The position numbers and the translations under genes were made by a program. This document shows, piece after piece, positions 19,049 through 27,990 of a stretch of DNA of 64,000 nt; the stretch's first letter is position 1, and each line of letters begins with the position of its first letter. The notes beneath the pieces are model-generated. The model was not told the DNA's origin, ran no database searches, and saw only the letters and a list, made by a program, of their open reading frames with translations. The stretch comes from UBA4427 sp046351135 (GTDB taxonomy: Bacteria; Myxococcota_A; UBA9160; UBA4427), in assembly GCA_046351135.1 (NCBI GenBank), contig JAXLZA010000008.1:62001-126000 (forward strand), given 5' to 3'.

Positions 19049-19618
19049 GCAGGGTCCTCCATCGTCGCTTCGCATGCCTCGCGTGCGCATTCTGCGCCCG
19101 ATCGATCGTCGTGCAGTCTACCGCCGAATGGAATGGATCCATACGGGGTGGGCGGGACGACGAGCCGTCGGGTTCGCTTCAGTCGATCCGATCCGACGAG
19201 GTCGCGCTTCGCGCGGGCGCAGCGGGAACCTCGACTCGGTCCGATCGGCGACGTCCCTGAACGCCGTGCGACGCCCAGCCGAGCAGCTCGACGTTCGGAT
19301 TCGGCGCCGACTCCACCACCTCCTGGCGATCCTCTCGCGACCGAAGGCGATCAAGGAGAGTCGTGAGCGACGGAGCCCGGCGGAGTGGAGCGCCCCCCGC
19401 TCGGCGAGCGAATACCGGGGCACGATGCCACGCTTCGTCGCCCCGGTGCCCACTCGCGTTCCGGACGACACGGATCCGGCCGAGCCCCGAGCTCGAATCG
19501 ACCTGCGGTACGCTCGGGCATCTTCGCGTCGGAGCGCGGCCGGGGGGCTTCGCGCGCGGCGCCACCGGGCAGACGGGCGTCGCGCGAGCTCGGGATGCGG
19601 TGCCATGAAGAGACCGCG
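19049..19618. other. Divergent intergenic region upstream of the ATPase operon
   Basis: A 570-nt region between atpE and the DUF4010 gene. Open frames in it (for example 19179-19565 on the minus strand) are Arg/Ser/Pro-rich and resemble no family. It must hold the promoters of both units, but no convincing -35/-10 pair was found. It cannot be excluded that it contains remnants of the missing operon gene atpR. Confidence 0.4.
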
Positions 19619-20890
19619 ATGACGACTGACGTGCTTCCGATGCTCCCGCCCGAAGGCATCAAGATCCTGCTGGTGCTCTTCCTGGCATTCCTGCTCGGTC
19701 TCGAGCGGGAAGAGCACAAGGCCACCAGCTCGGAGTACGCATTCGGCGGCGTTCGGACCTTTCCGCTCATCGGCCTCATCGGATACGCGACGGCACTGCT
19801 CGCGGGCGAGCAGCTCCTGCCCGTCGCCGTCGGGCTCGCGGTCGTGGCCGCGTTCCTCGTGCTCTCGTATCTGCACAAGCTTCGGACGTCTCACGTCGCG
19901 GGCATCACCTCGGAGATGTCGGCGTTGATGACCTATCTCGTCGGAGCGCTCGTCTCCCACGACGAGTTCTGGATCGCCACGACGCTGAGCGTGGCCGGCC
20001 TGCTCCTGCTCGAGTTGAAGGTCGTGCTCGAAGGCCTGACCCGACGCATCGCGCCGGACCAGATCCTGACCTTCACGAAATTCCTCCTGCTCACGGCCGT
20101 CATGTTGCCGGTCCTGCCGGATCGCCCCTTCGGCCCCATGGCGCTCAATCCGTTCCGGACCTGGCTCGTCGTCGTCGCCGTGAGCACGGTGTCGTATGGC
20201 AGCTATGTCATTCAGCGCTTGACGAGGGGTCGAGGCGGCGTCGCGCTCGCGGCCGTGCTGGGTGGCGCCTACTCCTCGACGGTCACCACGCTGGTCCTGG
20301 CCCGAAGGTCGAAGCACGAGGTTCGCCCGCATCTCCTCTCGGGCTCGATCCTGATGGCTTCGGGAACGATGTATCTCCGACTGGCCGCATTGGTCGGCCT
20401 GTTCAACGCCCGGCTGCTCGCGATGATCGGCGTTCCCCTGGTGGCGTTGGCCGTGCTCGGCCTCGTCGCAGGCTGGGTCTGGAGCCGACTCCCGGATGCG
20501 CATGCCGACGCGACGACCCACGAGGTCGACCCACGAAATCCGCTCGAGTTCCGCGCGGCCCTCCTCTTCGGCGCACTCTTCCTCGCGATGGTCGTCGTCA
20601 CCCATCTGGCGATCCGCTTCCTGGGCGAAAGAGGCCTCTACCTGCTGGCCGTCCTGATGGGCGTCAGCGACGTCGACCCCTTCATCATGGGAATGACGCA
20701 GACCGCCGGGGGAGTGACGCCGGTCGCTGCCGCAGCCTCGGCCATCCTGCTGGCGGCGAGCAGCAACAACCTGATCAAGGGGATCTACGCCTACGCCGCT
20801 GCGGACCGCGAGACGGGCTCGAGGAGTCTGGCGTTTCTGGTCGCGCTGGCCGTCGCGGGGCTGATCCCGCTTGCCTGGATGCCCCATTGA
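19619..20890 (+). CDS. MgtC/SapB-like DUF4010 membrane protein
   Basis: A 423-residue integral membrane protein with about 12 hydrophobic segments. The first 130 residues match the MgtC-like module (LVLFLAFLLGLEREE, then GGVRTFPLIGLIGYATALL), and the rest matches DUF4010 (LGGAYSSTVTTLVLARRS, SDVDPFIMGMTQ, SSNNLIKGIYAYA). The polar patches within helices suggest a transporter, but the substrate is unknown. The ATG at 19619 follows a weak AGAGA site; upstream in-frame residues are not conserved in character. It diverges from the ATPase operon and shares its moderately lower GC, so the two may have arrived together. Confidence 0.85.
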   Translation: MTTDVLPMLPPEGIKILLVLFLAFLLGLEREEHKATSSEYAFGGVRTFPLIGLIGYATALLAGEQLLPVAVGLAVVAAFLVLSYLHKLRTSHVAGITSEMSALMTYLVGALVSHDEFWIATTLSVAGLLLLELKVVLEGLTRRIAPDQILTFTKFLLLTAVMLPVLPDRPFGPMALNPFRTWLVVVAVSTVSYGSYVIQRLTRGRGGVALAAVLGGAYSSTVTTLVLARRSKHEVRPHLLSGSILMASGTMYLRLAALVGLFNARLLAMIGVPLVALAVLGLVAGWVWSRLPDAHADATTHEVDPRNPLEFRAALLFGALFLAMVVVTHLAIRFLGERGLYLLAVLMGVSDVDPFIMGMTQTAGGVTPVAAAASAILLAASSNNLIKGIYAYAAADRETGSRSLAFLVALAVAGLIPLAWMPH

Positions 20891-21065
20891 TCGCCCGCGG
20901 GCTGGAATCGGCTCGGCTCGGCGACCCGGGATCGGTCGCGCGCCGAGACGGCCGTCAGGCGGCGGGGCTGGATGCCACGAACCCGCAATTCTGGATTCGC
21001 GACGAACGGAATCCCGGCTCGCGGGTTCCCTCGATGGGCTTCCATGCGAGGGGATCGGCGCTGCA

Positions 21066-21353
21066 ATGACTCGCGCATCCATGAGCGACTTCAAACGCGC
21101 GATTCGCACGCTGCACGGCGCCTATGCGATGATCCTCGGCTGCGACTTCGTCGACGATCGACTCCTGGGTGAGCCCGGCCGTCGTGGGGGCGTCTTCGTA
21201 TTCGAGCTCATCGGCCATCCCACGGCGTCGAAATGTTTCGTCTGGGAGATCGACGGCGAAATCACCACCGTCCTGGCCGAGGGGCCGGTCAAGACCGCCG
21301 CCGATGCCGTGCGTGCGTCGATCAAGCCGGATTGCGACGATCCGGGGACCTAG
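21066..21353 (+). CDS. Small hypothetical protein
   Basis: A 95-residue cytoplasmic protein, not recognised. It has a helix (DFKRAIRTLHGAYAMILGC), a predicted beta hairpin (GVFVFELIGHPTASKCFVWE) and a terminal helix (PVKTAADAVRASIKPD), so a small alpha-beta fold of the kind seen in DNA- or nucleotide-binding stress proteins is possible. Start could be ATG 21066 or 21081. It lies 175 nt after the DUF4010 gene. Confidence 0.55.
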   Translation: MTRASMSDFKRAIRTLHGAYAMILGCDFVDDRLLGEPGRRGGVFVFELIGHPTASKCFVWEIDGEITTVLAEGPVKTAADAVRASIKPDCDDPGT

Positions 21354-21738
21354 CAGGCCCATGCCGGTTGCGAAGACCCCTGCCGTGGCTCGCCTGAATC
21401 CGCGCGGATCCTCGGACTTCGGTCGACCCTGCCCGCGGCCCGCGGCAGCCCCTCGACCGCATGATGAGCGAAGGCATCCGTTGGTCGCGCATCGCTCGAC
21501 CCGCTGGAGTCCCGCTGCAGCGGCTCCGGCTGGGCGCGGTGATGTCGCCGCTCGACGGGCTCGATCGCTTGCGGCGGGAGCGGAGCCGGGATGGAGCGCA
21601 GCGCTAGGATGAAGGTCGCGCGGAATCGAAGCGCGCTGGCCCGACGAACCGGATCGGATTCCCTCGCGGCGAACGTGCTTCCTTCAGGATCAACCCGGCG
21701 TCGGCTCATGAAGCCGTCCTCGAGCCCCCGGAGCCCTC
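21354..21738. other. Noncoding gap
   Basis: A 385-nt stretch between the small unknown gene and the SMP-30 gene. No family-like open frame, terminator with T-run or repeat was found on either strand. Confidence 0.4.
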
Positions 21739-22611
21739 ATGCCCCCCGAAATCGTCGCCGACCGCCCCGACCTCCTCGGCGAGAACCCCCTCTGGCACGC
21801 CGTCGAGCAGGCGCTCTACCGGGTCGACTACCTGCGAGGCGAGGTCCGGCGCTTCGACCCGGCGACCGGCCGCGACGAGACGATCTACACCGGCCCGAAG
21901 GTCTCGGGCTTCACGCTGCAGGCCGACGGGAGCCTGCTGCTGCTCGCCGAAGGCGCGCGGGTCGTGCGGTGGCAGGACGGCGTCCCGACCGTCCTCCTCG
22001 AAGGATTTCCCGGCAGTGAAGGGATGCACTTCAACGACTGCATCGCCGATCCCCGCGGCCGCGTCTACACGGGGACGGTCCCCGACGACCCCGATCGTTA
22101 TGCGGACCGTGTGGGCGTGCTCGTCCGCATCGATCGCGACGCGCGCGTGACGCCCCTGGTCGAAGGCATCGGCATCTCGAACGGCCTCGGCTTTTCGCCC
22201 CAGGCCGATCGCCTCTATTTCGCGGACACGCTCTCCTGCCGGATCGACGTCTTCGACTACGACGTCGACTCGGGCAACCTCTCGAACCGGCGGCTCTTCG
22301 TCGACCTCTCCGCCGGCCCCGGCCGCCCCGACGGCCTCGCCGTCGACCACGAGGGCCACGTCTGGTCCGCGCGCTGGGACGGCTCGGCCGTCCACCGCTA
22401 TGCGCCGGACGGCCGCGAGGTCGGCCGCATCGATTTCGCCGCGAAGAAGATCACGAGCGTCGCCTTCGGTGGGCCGACGCTCTCGGACCTCTTCGTGACG
22501 AGCGCCGGGGGCGACGATCGCGCGAACGAGGGGGCCGCGGCCGGGGCGCTCTTCCGCCTGGCCTCGGGGACGCGCGGCGGGCCGCCGTTCTTCTCCCGCG
22601 TCGGGATCTGA
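21739..22611 (+). CDS. SMP-30/gluconolactonase-like protein
   Basis: A 290-residue six-bladed beta-propeller hydrolase. LLGENPLWHAVEQALYRVDY at the N-terminus holds the metal-binding Glu; MHFNDCIADPRGRVYTGT, GISNGLGFSPQADRLYFADT and RPDGLAVDHEGHVWSARWDG give the Asn, Asn and Asp metal ligands of the family. Members hydrolyse sugar lactones or related esters; the substrate here is unknown. The ATG at 21739 begins the conserved region. No operon partner is evident. Confidence 0.9.
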   Translation: MPPEIVADRPDLLGENPLWHAVEQALYRVDYLRGEVRRFDPATGRDETIYTGPKVSGFTLQADGSLLLLAEGARVVRWQDGVPTVLLEGFPGSEGMHFNDCIADPRGRVYTGTVPDDPDRYADRVGVLVRIDRDARVTPLVEGIGISNGLGFSPQADRLYFADTLSCRIDVFDYDVDSGNLSNRRLFVDLSAGPGRPDGLAVDHEGHVWSARWDGSAVHRYAPDGREVGRIDFAAKKITSVAFGGPTLSDLFVTSAGGDDRANEGAAAGALFRLASGTRGGPPFFSRVGI

Positions 22612-22721
22612 TGGGATCAGGGATCGGACCGGGTCGGAATCGGACCCGTTCGGCAGCGGATCGAACGCTCTGCCCCTGGGCCCGTGCCCTGGCGCATGAC
22701 ATCATGCCTCCGGGAGCCTGC

Positions 22722-23090
22722 ATGTACGAGCACCACACCGAAGCCCTGCTGCCGCTGCGCGAGTTCGTGCTGCGGGTCGTGCGCCAGATCTTCATGGCGG
22801 CCTTCGTCGTGGCGGTCGCCCTCGCGATCGGCGCGGCGGGCTACCACGACCTCGCGGGCCTGCCGTGGGTCGATTCGATCCTGAACGCCGCGATGATCCT
22901 CGGCGGCATGGGCCCGGTCGATCTGCTCCACTCCGACGCCGCGAAGCTCTTCGCCGCGGCCTACGCCCTCTTCTGCGGCATCGTCTTCATCGGCGTCGCG
23001 GGCCTGATCCTGGCCCCCCTCTTCCACCGCGCGCTCCACCGCTTCCACCTCGAGCTCGACGAGGCCGACGACGCTCGCCGCGACCGCTGA
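22722..23090 (+). CDS. Small two-helix membrane protein
   Basis: A 122-residue protein with two strong membrane segments (FMAAFVVAVALAIGAAGY, about 22-39; and YALFCGIVFIGVAGLILAPL, about 82-101) and a charged C-terminal tail (HRFHLELDEADDARRDR). The segment between them (GGMGPVDLLHSDAAKLFAAA) resembles the pore-lining approach of two-helix ion channels but lacks a recognisable selectivity filter. CGGGAG about 6 nt before ATG 22722 decides the start. Function unknown. Confidence 0.7.
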   Translation: MYEHHTEALLPLREFVLRVVRQIFMAAFVVAVALAIGAAGYHDLAGLPWVDSILNAAMILGGMGPVDLLHSDAAKLFAAAYALFCGIVFIGVAGLILAPLFHRALHRFHLELDEADDARRDR

Positions 23091-23124
23091 CCCGGCTCCA
23101 CCGCAAGCCGCCCGGCGCCGCGGC

Positions 23125-23856
23125 TCAGCCGATCGAGTCGGGCAGGCTCCGCCGGAGCGCCGCACGATCGGGCACGCGCTCGAGGAAGTCGACGATCCGC
23201 TTCGCGGGCCGCTTGTAGACGAAGGGCAGCAGCGTCTCGCCCCGCTCGGGATCGGGGGCGTACGCGAGCGAGTACGGCGGATCGAAGCGGCACTCGCTCG
23301 CGATCGCTCCCGCCCCGCCCCGATTGCCGCGCGGATCGAGCAGGACCCAGGCGCCGCGCGTCGGCTCGAGGCAGGCGACGAAGCCGTGGAGCACGAAGCG
23401 GCCCGGGCGTTCGTCGTCGACCAGGCGCGCATAGCAGAAGCCCGCCGGATGCCCGGCGAAGCGCAGCAGCGCGACCAGCAGGTGGCTCTTCGCGAAGCAG
23501 AGCCCGTGACCGAGGGCGAGGACCTCGCTCGCCCGGCAGGCGATCCCCCGCGCGAAGAAGGCGGCAGGCAGACCGGCGGCGGCTGCCGGAACAGCGCCGA
23601 CCGCGGAAGCGCTCTCGAGGTCGAAGCTGTGGGCGATCTCGTCGCGGACGAACGTGAAGAGCCGCTCGATGCGCGCGTCGGCACCCGCCTCACCGAGACC
23701 TTCGAGCAGGCGTCGCGCGCAGTCGGAGACCGACGGAGTCTGCCAGTCGATCGTGATCGTGTCCTCGAGATAGCGGCCGAGGTCGGCGGTCTCGGGGACG
23801 GGGAGCGGGAGGTCGGCGGGGAGATCGGCCACTCGGTTCGCCTCTGTCGGGGACAC
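23125..23856 (-). CDS. Transglutaminase-like protein
   Basis: A 243-residue protein with a transglutaminase/cysteine-protease-like triad: Cys120 in LGHGLCFAKSHLLVALLR, His157 in FVLHGFVA and Asp174 in WVLLDPRGN. This arrangement and spacing match the bacterial transglutaminase-like superfamily. There is no signal peptide, so it should be cytoplasmic. The start is GTG at 23856. It sits 54 nt downstream of the NMP-kinase-like gene on the same strand, so they may be cotranscribed. Substrate unknown. Confidence 0.82.
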   Translation of the reverse strand: MSPTEANRVADLPADLPLPVPETADLGRYLEDTITIDWQTPSVSDCARRLLEGLGEAGADARIERLFTFVRDEIAHSFDLESASAVGAVPAAAAGLPAAFFARGIACRASEVLALGHGLCFAKSHLLVALLRFAGHPAGFCYARLVDDERPGRFVLHGFVACLEPTRGAWVLLDPRGNRGGAGAIASECRFDPPYSLAYAPDPERGETLLPFVYKRPAKRIVDFLERVPDRAALRRSLPDSIG

Positions 23857-23910
23857 GCGACGGTGCTCGCGGCCGCCGCGCTGGTCGCGGCGGGCCGGTC
23901 GTCTCGCGCC

Positions 23911-24861
23911 TCAGCGCCGGCTGCGGTCCTCGCGCCGCCGCTCGAGCAGGTCGCGCACGATGACCCTCGGCACGCCGAGCGCCCGCAGCGAGGTCGAGAC
24001 GACGTTCTCGATCGAGCGCTCGAGGTGGAAGACGCGCTCGCTGCCCTGCTCCACGAAGGCGGGCTGATGCGCGTCGATCAAGGCGACGGCGTCGCCGCCG
24101 AGCTCGGTCTTGAGATAGTCGACCGAGGGCTGGACGTTCTCGAGATAGAAGTCGAAGCGGCTGCGCAGCGCCTCGGCGTCGTCGTCGGCGCGGCCGCGCT
24201 TGCCCGCGCGCGCCAGCATCTCGGCGCGGCTGATCGAGAGATGGAGGACCTTGGCGACCGGCACGTCGACGCTGCGCAGGAACGCGAGCAGGTGGCGCGC
24301 GGCGGCGACGGTGCGCGGGTAGCCGTCGAGGATGAAGGGCTGCTCGTGGCCATCGGGCGGGAGCGAGAGGACGCGCTCGATCTCCGCCGAGATCAGGTCC
24401 TGCGTCCAGCGATTCGGGATGAGCAGGCCGCGGGCGGTGCAGAACTCGAGCCACTCCATCTGCGAGACCCGGGGCTTGCCCGAGAGCTCCTCCGAGATGA
24501 AGCGCGAGGGCGTCCGCCCGAAATAGCGCTCGAGGTCCCGCAGATGGCGGCGCACCTTCTGGTCGAGCTCCTCCGTCGTGTCGATGCAGTCGAAGACGCT
24601 CGAATTCCGCGAGAGCGCGTATTTGTGGTCGAGGTGGTCGGCGAACTCGGGCTCGGACTTGGCGCGGGCGACGGTGCTCCGCAGGATCGCGCCCATCGAG
24701 AGGTGGCGCGTCGGATCGATCGAGAGCACGTCGCAGAGGGCGTTCGCGACCTCGCCTTTGCCGCAGCTCGAAGGGCCCGTCAGGATCACGACCCCCGGTC
24801 CGCGCAGGGCGATCTTCTCGACCCGGATCAAGGCTCGGGTCGCGGGGCGAGTGTGGGGCAT
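23911..24861 (-). CDS. Adenylate-kinase-like nucleoside monophosphate kinase
   Basis: A 316-residue P-loop kinase: GPSSCGKGEVAN at about 29-40 is the phosphate-binding loop, and FILDGYPRTVAAARHL is the adenylate-kinase-type DGYPR motif contacting the NMP. It is longer than adenylate kinase (about 215 residues), with an unusual middle region and a tail ending in LLERRREDRSRR. The phosphate acceptor is therefore uncertain. ATG 24861 has GGAAGGA 6 nt upstream and is preferred over ATG 24879. Confidence 0.8.
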   Translation of the reverse strand: MPHTRPATRALIRVEKIALRGPGVVILTGPSSCGKGEVANALCDVLSIDPTRHLSMGAILRSTVARAKSEPEFADHLDHKYALSRNSSVFDCIDTTEELDQKVRRHLRDLERYFGRTPSRFISEELSGKPRVSQMEWLEFCTARGLLIPNRWTQDLISAEIERVLSLPPDGHEQPFILDGYPRTVAAARHLLAFLRSVDVPVAKVLHLSISRAEMLARAGKRGRADDDAEALRSRFDFYLENVQPSVDYLKTELGGDAVALIDAHQPAFVEQGSERVFHLERSIENVVSTSLRALGVPRVIVRDLLERRREDRSRR

Positions 24862-24964
24862 TCGGGTTCCTTCCAGCATTTCGGGGCGGCCCGCCCGATT
24901 CGAACGCACGCTCGGGGCATCCCATCGGTCGCGGGCGGCGCCAACGTTACCATCCGCCGCGCCG

Positions 24965-25897
24965 ATGGAAGAATCCGACCCGCTCGTCGCCGATCCGCGC
25001 CTGCCCGAGACGCCCCGCAAGCGCGAGGCGGAGGAGTGGGCGCTGGTGCTCCAGGCCGAGGGCGTGGCCGTCGCCGTCGTCCGCGCCGGAGCGGAGGCCG
25101 GCGCCGAGCGCGATCGGCCCTGGACCGTCGCCGTCGCGCCCGACGCCGTCGAGCACGCCGCCGCGAGCCTCGCCGCCTGGCGCGCCGAGCGCGCGCTCCC
25201 GCCCCCGCCCGAGGAGCCGGCGATCGTCTTCACCCTGCCCTCGCCGAACGAGGTCGCCCTCGCCCTCGCGAGCGCCTCGCTGCTCGTCGCCTTCCATCTC
25301 GGCCTCGAGCGCACGGGCCGCCTCGCCGACTTCATCGACCGGGGCGAAAATCAGGCGGCGCTCGTCCTGACCGGCGAGCTCCATCGCTGCCTGACCGCGC
25401 TGACCCTCCACGCCGATCTCGCCCACGCAGCCGGCAACGCCCTCTTCGGCACCGTCTTCCTCGCCGCCCTCGCCGGCCGCCTCGGCCTCGGCCTCGCGCT
25501 CGCCTGCTTCGTCGCGACCGGTGCCATCGGCAACCTCGCCGACGCGCTCTACCACCGCGCCGCCCACAGCACCGTCGGCGCCTCGACCGGCGTCTTCGGT
25601 CTGGTCGGCGTGCTCACGGGCCTCGCCGCCTGGCGCCGACATCAGCGCGGCACGCGCGGCCGCGGCGCGTGGGTCGCCCTCGCCGCGGGCCTCGCCCTCG
25701 TCGCGATGCTCGGGGGCGCGGGACCGAAGGTCGCCCTCGCGGCCCATCTCTTCGGCCTCGGGAGCGGCGCCCTCGCCGGCATCGCCCTCGCCTATCCCCT
25801 GGCCCACCGCCCGCGCCCCGGCCCCTCCGTCCAGCTGGCCGCGATCCTCGCGAGCGCCGCGGCGCTGGCCCTCGCCTGGCAGCGCGCCCACACGTAA
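24965..25897 (+). CDS. Rhomboid family intramembrane serine protease
   Basis: A 310-residue protein with a soluble N-terminal domain (about 1-85) and about seven membrane helices. The catalytic dyad is visible as Ser207 in VGASTGVFGLVG and His261 in AHLFGLGSGALAG, and HADLAHAAGNALF matches the conserved early His/Asn helix. It cleaves membrane proteins within the bilayer; substrates unknown. The ATG at 24965 lies 11 nt after TACCAT (24948-24953), a possible near-leaderless promoter. Confidence 0.9.
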   Translation: MEESDPLVADPRLPETPRKREAEEWALVLQAEGVAVAVVRAGAEAGAERDRPWTVAVAPDAVEHAAASLAAWRAERALPPPPEEPAIVFTLPSPNEVALALASASLLVAFHLGLERTGRLADFIDRGENQAALVLTGELHRCLTALTLHADLAHAAGNALFGTVFLAALAGRLGLGLALACFVATGAIGNLADALYHRAAHSTVGASTGVFGLVGVLTGLAAWRRHQRGTRGRGAWVALAAGLALVAMLGGAGPKVALAAHLFGLGSGALAGIALAYPLAHRPRPGPSVQLAAILASAAALALAWQRAHT

Positions 25898-26047
25898 GCG
25901 GGGCCCCCGCGGCGCGCGCTCGCGGCACGCCGCACGCGGCACTCCCCATGCAGCCCTCCGCATGCAGCCCTCCGCATGCGGCCGCGCGAGGGCAGCGGAC
26001 CGCTATGCTGCGCCCGGGACCTCGTCCCTCTGCACGGGAGATCCACG

Positions 26048-26338
26048 GTGCAACCCAACGTCCTCTTCGGCTTCTCGAAGGCGGTGCTCGGCGCGATCTG
26101 GCTGATCGCGACGGCCTGCTTCTTCGCCCCCCTGCGCGATGCGCCCCTCGGCGGCCTCGGGCGGACGCTGTTCGGCGTGCTCGCCGTCGTCCATCTCGTC
26201 GAGTGCGTCGCGTTCCTGGGCGTGCTGCGCAAGAGCGGTCGCCCGCTCCCCGAGGAGCTCTGGCAGACCTTTCTCTTCGGCATCGTCCACGTCTCGATCG
26301 TGCGCCGGCAGATCGAGTCAGGCGGAGGACGCGCCTGA
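26048..26338 (+). CDS. Small membrane protein, possibly DUF1145-like
   Basis: A 96-residue protein with two or three hydrophobic segments (AVLGAIWLIATACFFAPL, LFGVLAVVHLVECVAFLGVL, FLFGIVHVSIV) separated by charged loops. Helix order and the late FLFGIVHV segment recall the DUF1145 family, but similarity is weak. The start is GTG 26048 with GGGAG upstream; TATGCT at 26004-26009 may be its -10. The last 21 nt overlap the end of the convergent Ada-AlkA gene. A CATGCAGCCCTCCG direct repeat lies upstream at about 25948-25975. Confidence 0.6.
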   Translation: MQPNVLFGFSKAVLGAIWLIATACFFAPLRDAPLGGLGRTLFGVLAVVHLVECVAFLGVLRKSGRPLPEELWQTFLFGIVHVSIVRRQIESGGGRA

Positions 26339-27877
26339 GGCGCGCGTCCGGCGGCGTGCTCCTCGGCGCGGCGTCGGCGGGTCGTCGGGCACCGCCGACC
26401 AGAGCCGGATCGCCGCATAGGCCCGGTACGGGCGGCTCGCCTCGAGCGTGCGCTCGACCTCGGCGGCCGCGCGCGGCGACGCCCCCGGCTCCGTGATCGC
26501 CTGACGCAGCCCGAGATCCGAAGCGGGCAGCGCGTCGGGCTCCCGCAGGACGCGCATCGCGAGGAGCTGTGCGGTCCAGGGTCCGATGCCCGGCAGCGCA
26601 GACCAGCGATCGAGCGCGGCCTCGAGGGCGAGGCCCGGCTCGACGAGACCGGGATCGAGGGCGACGGCCTGCGCGAACGCGCGGATCGCCGTCGCCCGGG
26701 CCCCGATGACGCCGAGCGGCTCGAGCTCCGCGTCGGCGAGACGCGCCGCCGTCGGGAAGAGCCGCTCGATCCCGTCGTCCGACGCGAGCGCCGCCGGCAG
26801 CGGCTCCCCGAACGCCCGAACGATGCGCCCGGCCAGCGTCGTCGCGCCCGCGACCGAGATCTGCTGCCCGAGGATCGCGCGCACCGCCGTCTCGAACCCG
26901 TCGCACGCTCCAGGCACCCGCAGCCCCGGCCGTCCCTTCACGTCCGCCCGCAGGCGTGCGACCCGCGCGACCGCGGCATCGATGGCCCCCGGATCCGCGT
27001 CGAGATCGAAGAGCCGTCGGAGCCGCTCGCGCAGCTCGAGCAGGCCCGCCGGGCTCGCGGTCCGGACCTCGACCCGCAGCCGCTCCCGATCCGCGTCGTG
27101 GGAGACCGCGACGACCGCCGGTCCCGCCGCCGTCCGGAGCGCCCGGCGATAGACCCCGTCGGCGACCTGCTCGACGCCCGGCAGCGCACGCCGGCCGAGG
27201 AAGGCGAGCAGCGCGTCCCAGGCGAGCGGTGCGCGATAGGCGAGCGTGAGCCCGATCGAAGGCGGCGCCGGGCTCACCGTCCGCGACGTCGCCGACCCGC
27301 GCGTCCCCCGCAGCGCGCTCGGGGGCCGGCCGTAGATCGACCGGATCGTCGCATTGAAGCGCCGGACGCTGCCGAAGCCCGCCGACTGGGCGACCTCGAC
27401 GATCGGGAGCGCGGTCTCGTCGAGGAGCTGCTTCGCGAAGAGCACGCGGCGGAGGATCGCGACGTCCCGCGGCGTCGCGCCGAGATGGAGGTCGAAGAGC
27501 CGCCGCAGATGGCGTGCGCCGATGCCGAGCCGCGCGGCGAGCGCCTCGACGTTCCCGTCGCCATCGAGCGCACCGCCCTCGATCAGCCGCAGCGCCCGCG
27601 ACACCGTCGCCTCGCTGCCGCGCCAGGCCGCGGTGCCCGGCGCCGCCTCCGGCCGGCAGCGGAGGCAGGGGCGGAAGCCGGCGTTGCGCGCCGCGGCCGC
27701 GCTGCGGAAATAACGACAATGCCGGGGCTTCGGGGCGGGCGCGGGACAGACCGGGCGGCAGAACACGCCCGTCGTCGTGACGCCGGTGAAGAAGCGGCCG
27801 TCCATGCGCGCGTCGCGTCGGCAATGCGCGGCGTAGAGGACCTCGGGGTCGAGCTCGACGGGAGCCGGGAACGCCAG
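26318..27877 (-). CDS. Ada-AlkA fusion: methylation-sensing regulator and 3-methyladenine glycosylase
   Basis: A multidomain DNA-repair protein of about 519 residues. An Ada-type zinc domain comes first, with Cys40, Cys44, Cys71 and Cys74 at exactly the E. coli Ada spacing; one of them would accept a methyl group from phosphotriesters. An AraC-type helix-turn-helix follows (ALAARLGIGARHLRRLFDLH, then VEVAQSAGFGSVRRFNATIR). From about 220 it is an AlkA glycosylase with the helix-hairpin-helix LPGIGPWTAQLLAMRVL and catalytic Asp in PASDLGL. No ATG, GTG or TTG fits the conserved N-terminus; a CTG at 27877 with GGAGGAG 6 nt upstream is the best start. Confidence 0.85.
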   Translation of the reverse strand: MAFPAPVELDPEVLYAAHCRRDARMDGRFFTGVTTTGVFCRPVCPAPAPKPRHCRYFRSAAAARNAGFRPCLRCRPEAAPGTAAWRGSEATVSRALRLIEGGALDGDGNVEALAARLGIGARHLRRLFDLHLGATPRDVAILRRVLFAKQLLDETALPIVEVAQSAGFGSVRRFNATIRSIYGRPPSALRGTRGSATSRTVSPAPPSIGLTLAYRAPLAWDALLAFLGRRALPGVEQVADGVYRRALRTAAGPAVVAVSHDADRERLRVEVRTASPAGLLELRERLRRLFDLDADPGAIDAAVARVARLRADVKGRPGLRVPGACDGFETAVRAILGQQISVAGATTLAGRIVRAFGEPLPAALASDDGIERLFPTAARLADAELEPLGVIGARATAIRAFAQAVALDPGLVEPGLALEAALDRWSALPGIGPWTAQLLAMRVLREPDALPASDLGLRQAITEPGASPRAAAEVERTLEASRPYRAYAAIRLWSAVPDDPPTPRRGARRRTRASGASSA

Positions 27878-27990
27878 GGGAAGCTCCTCCGCATGCGACG
27901 CCCGCGAGCCTAGCCCGACGCTCCTGCCCGGCTGGTCGGAACCGGACGCGGCATCCGGGCCCGCCGCGGACCGCCGCGACGGCCTGCCGC

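Noticed and set aside
19179..19565. A minus-strand frame as the missing atpR
   Set aside because: It has no hydrophobic segments, whereas AtpR is a small multi-helix membrane protein.
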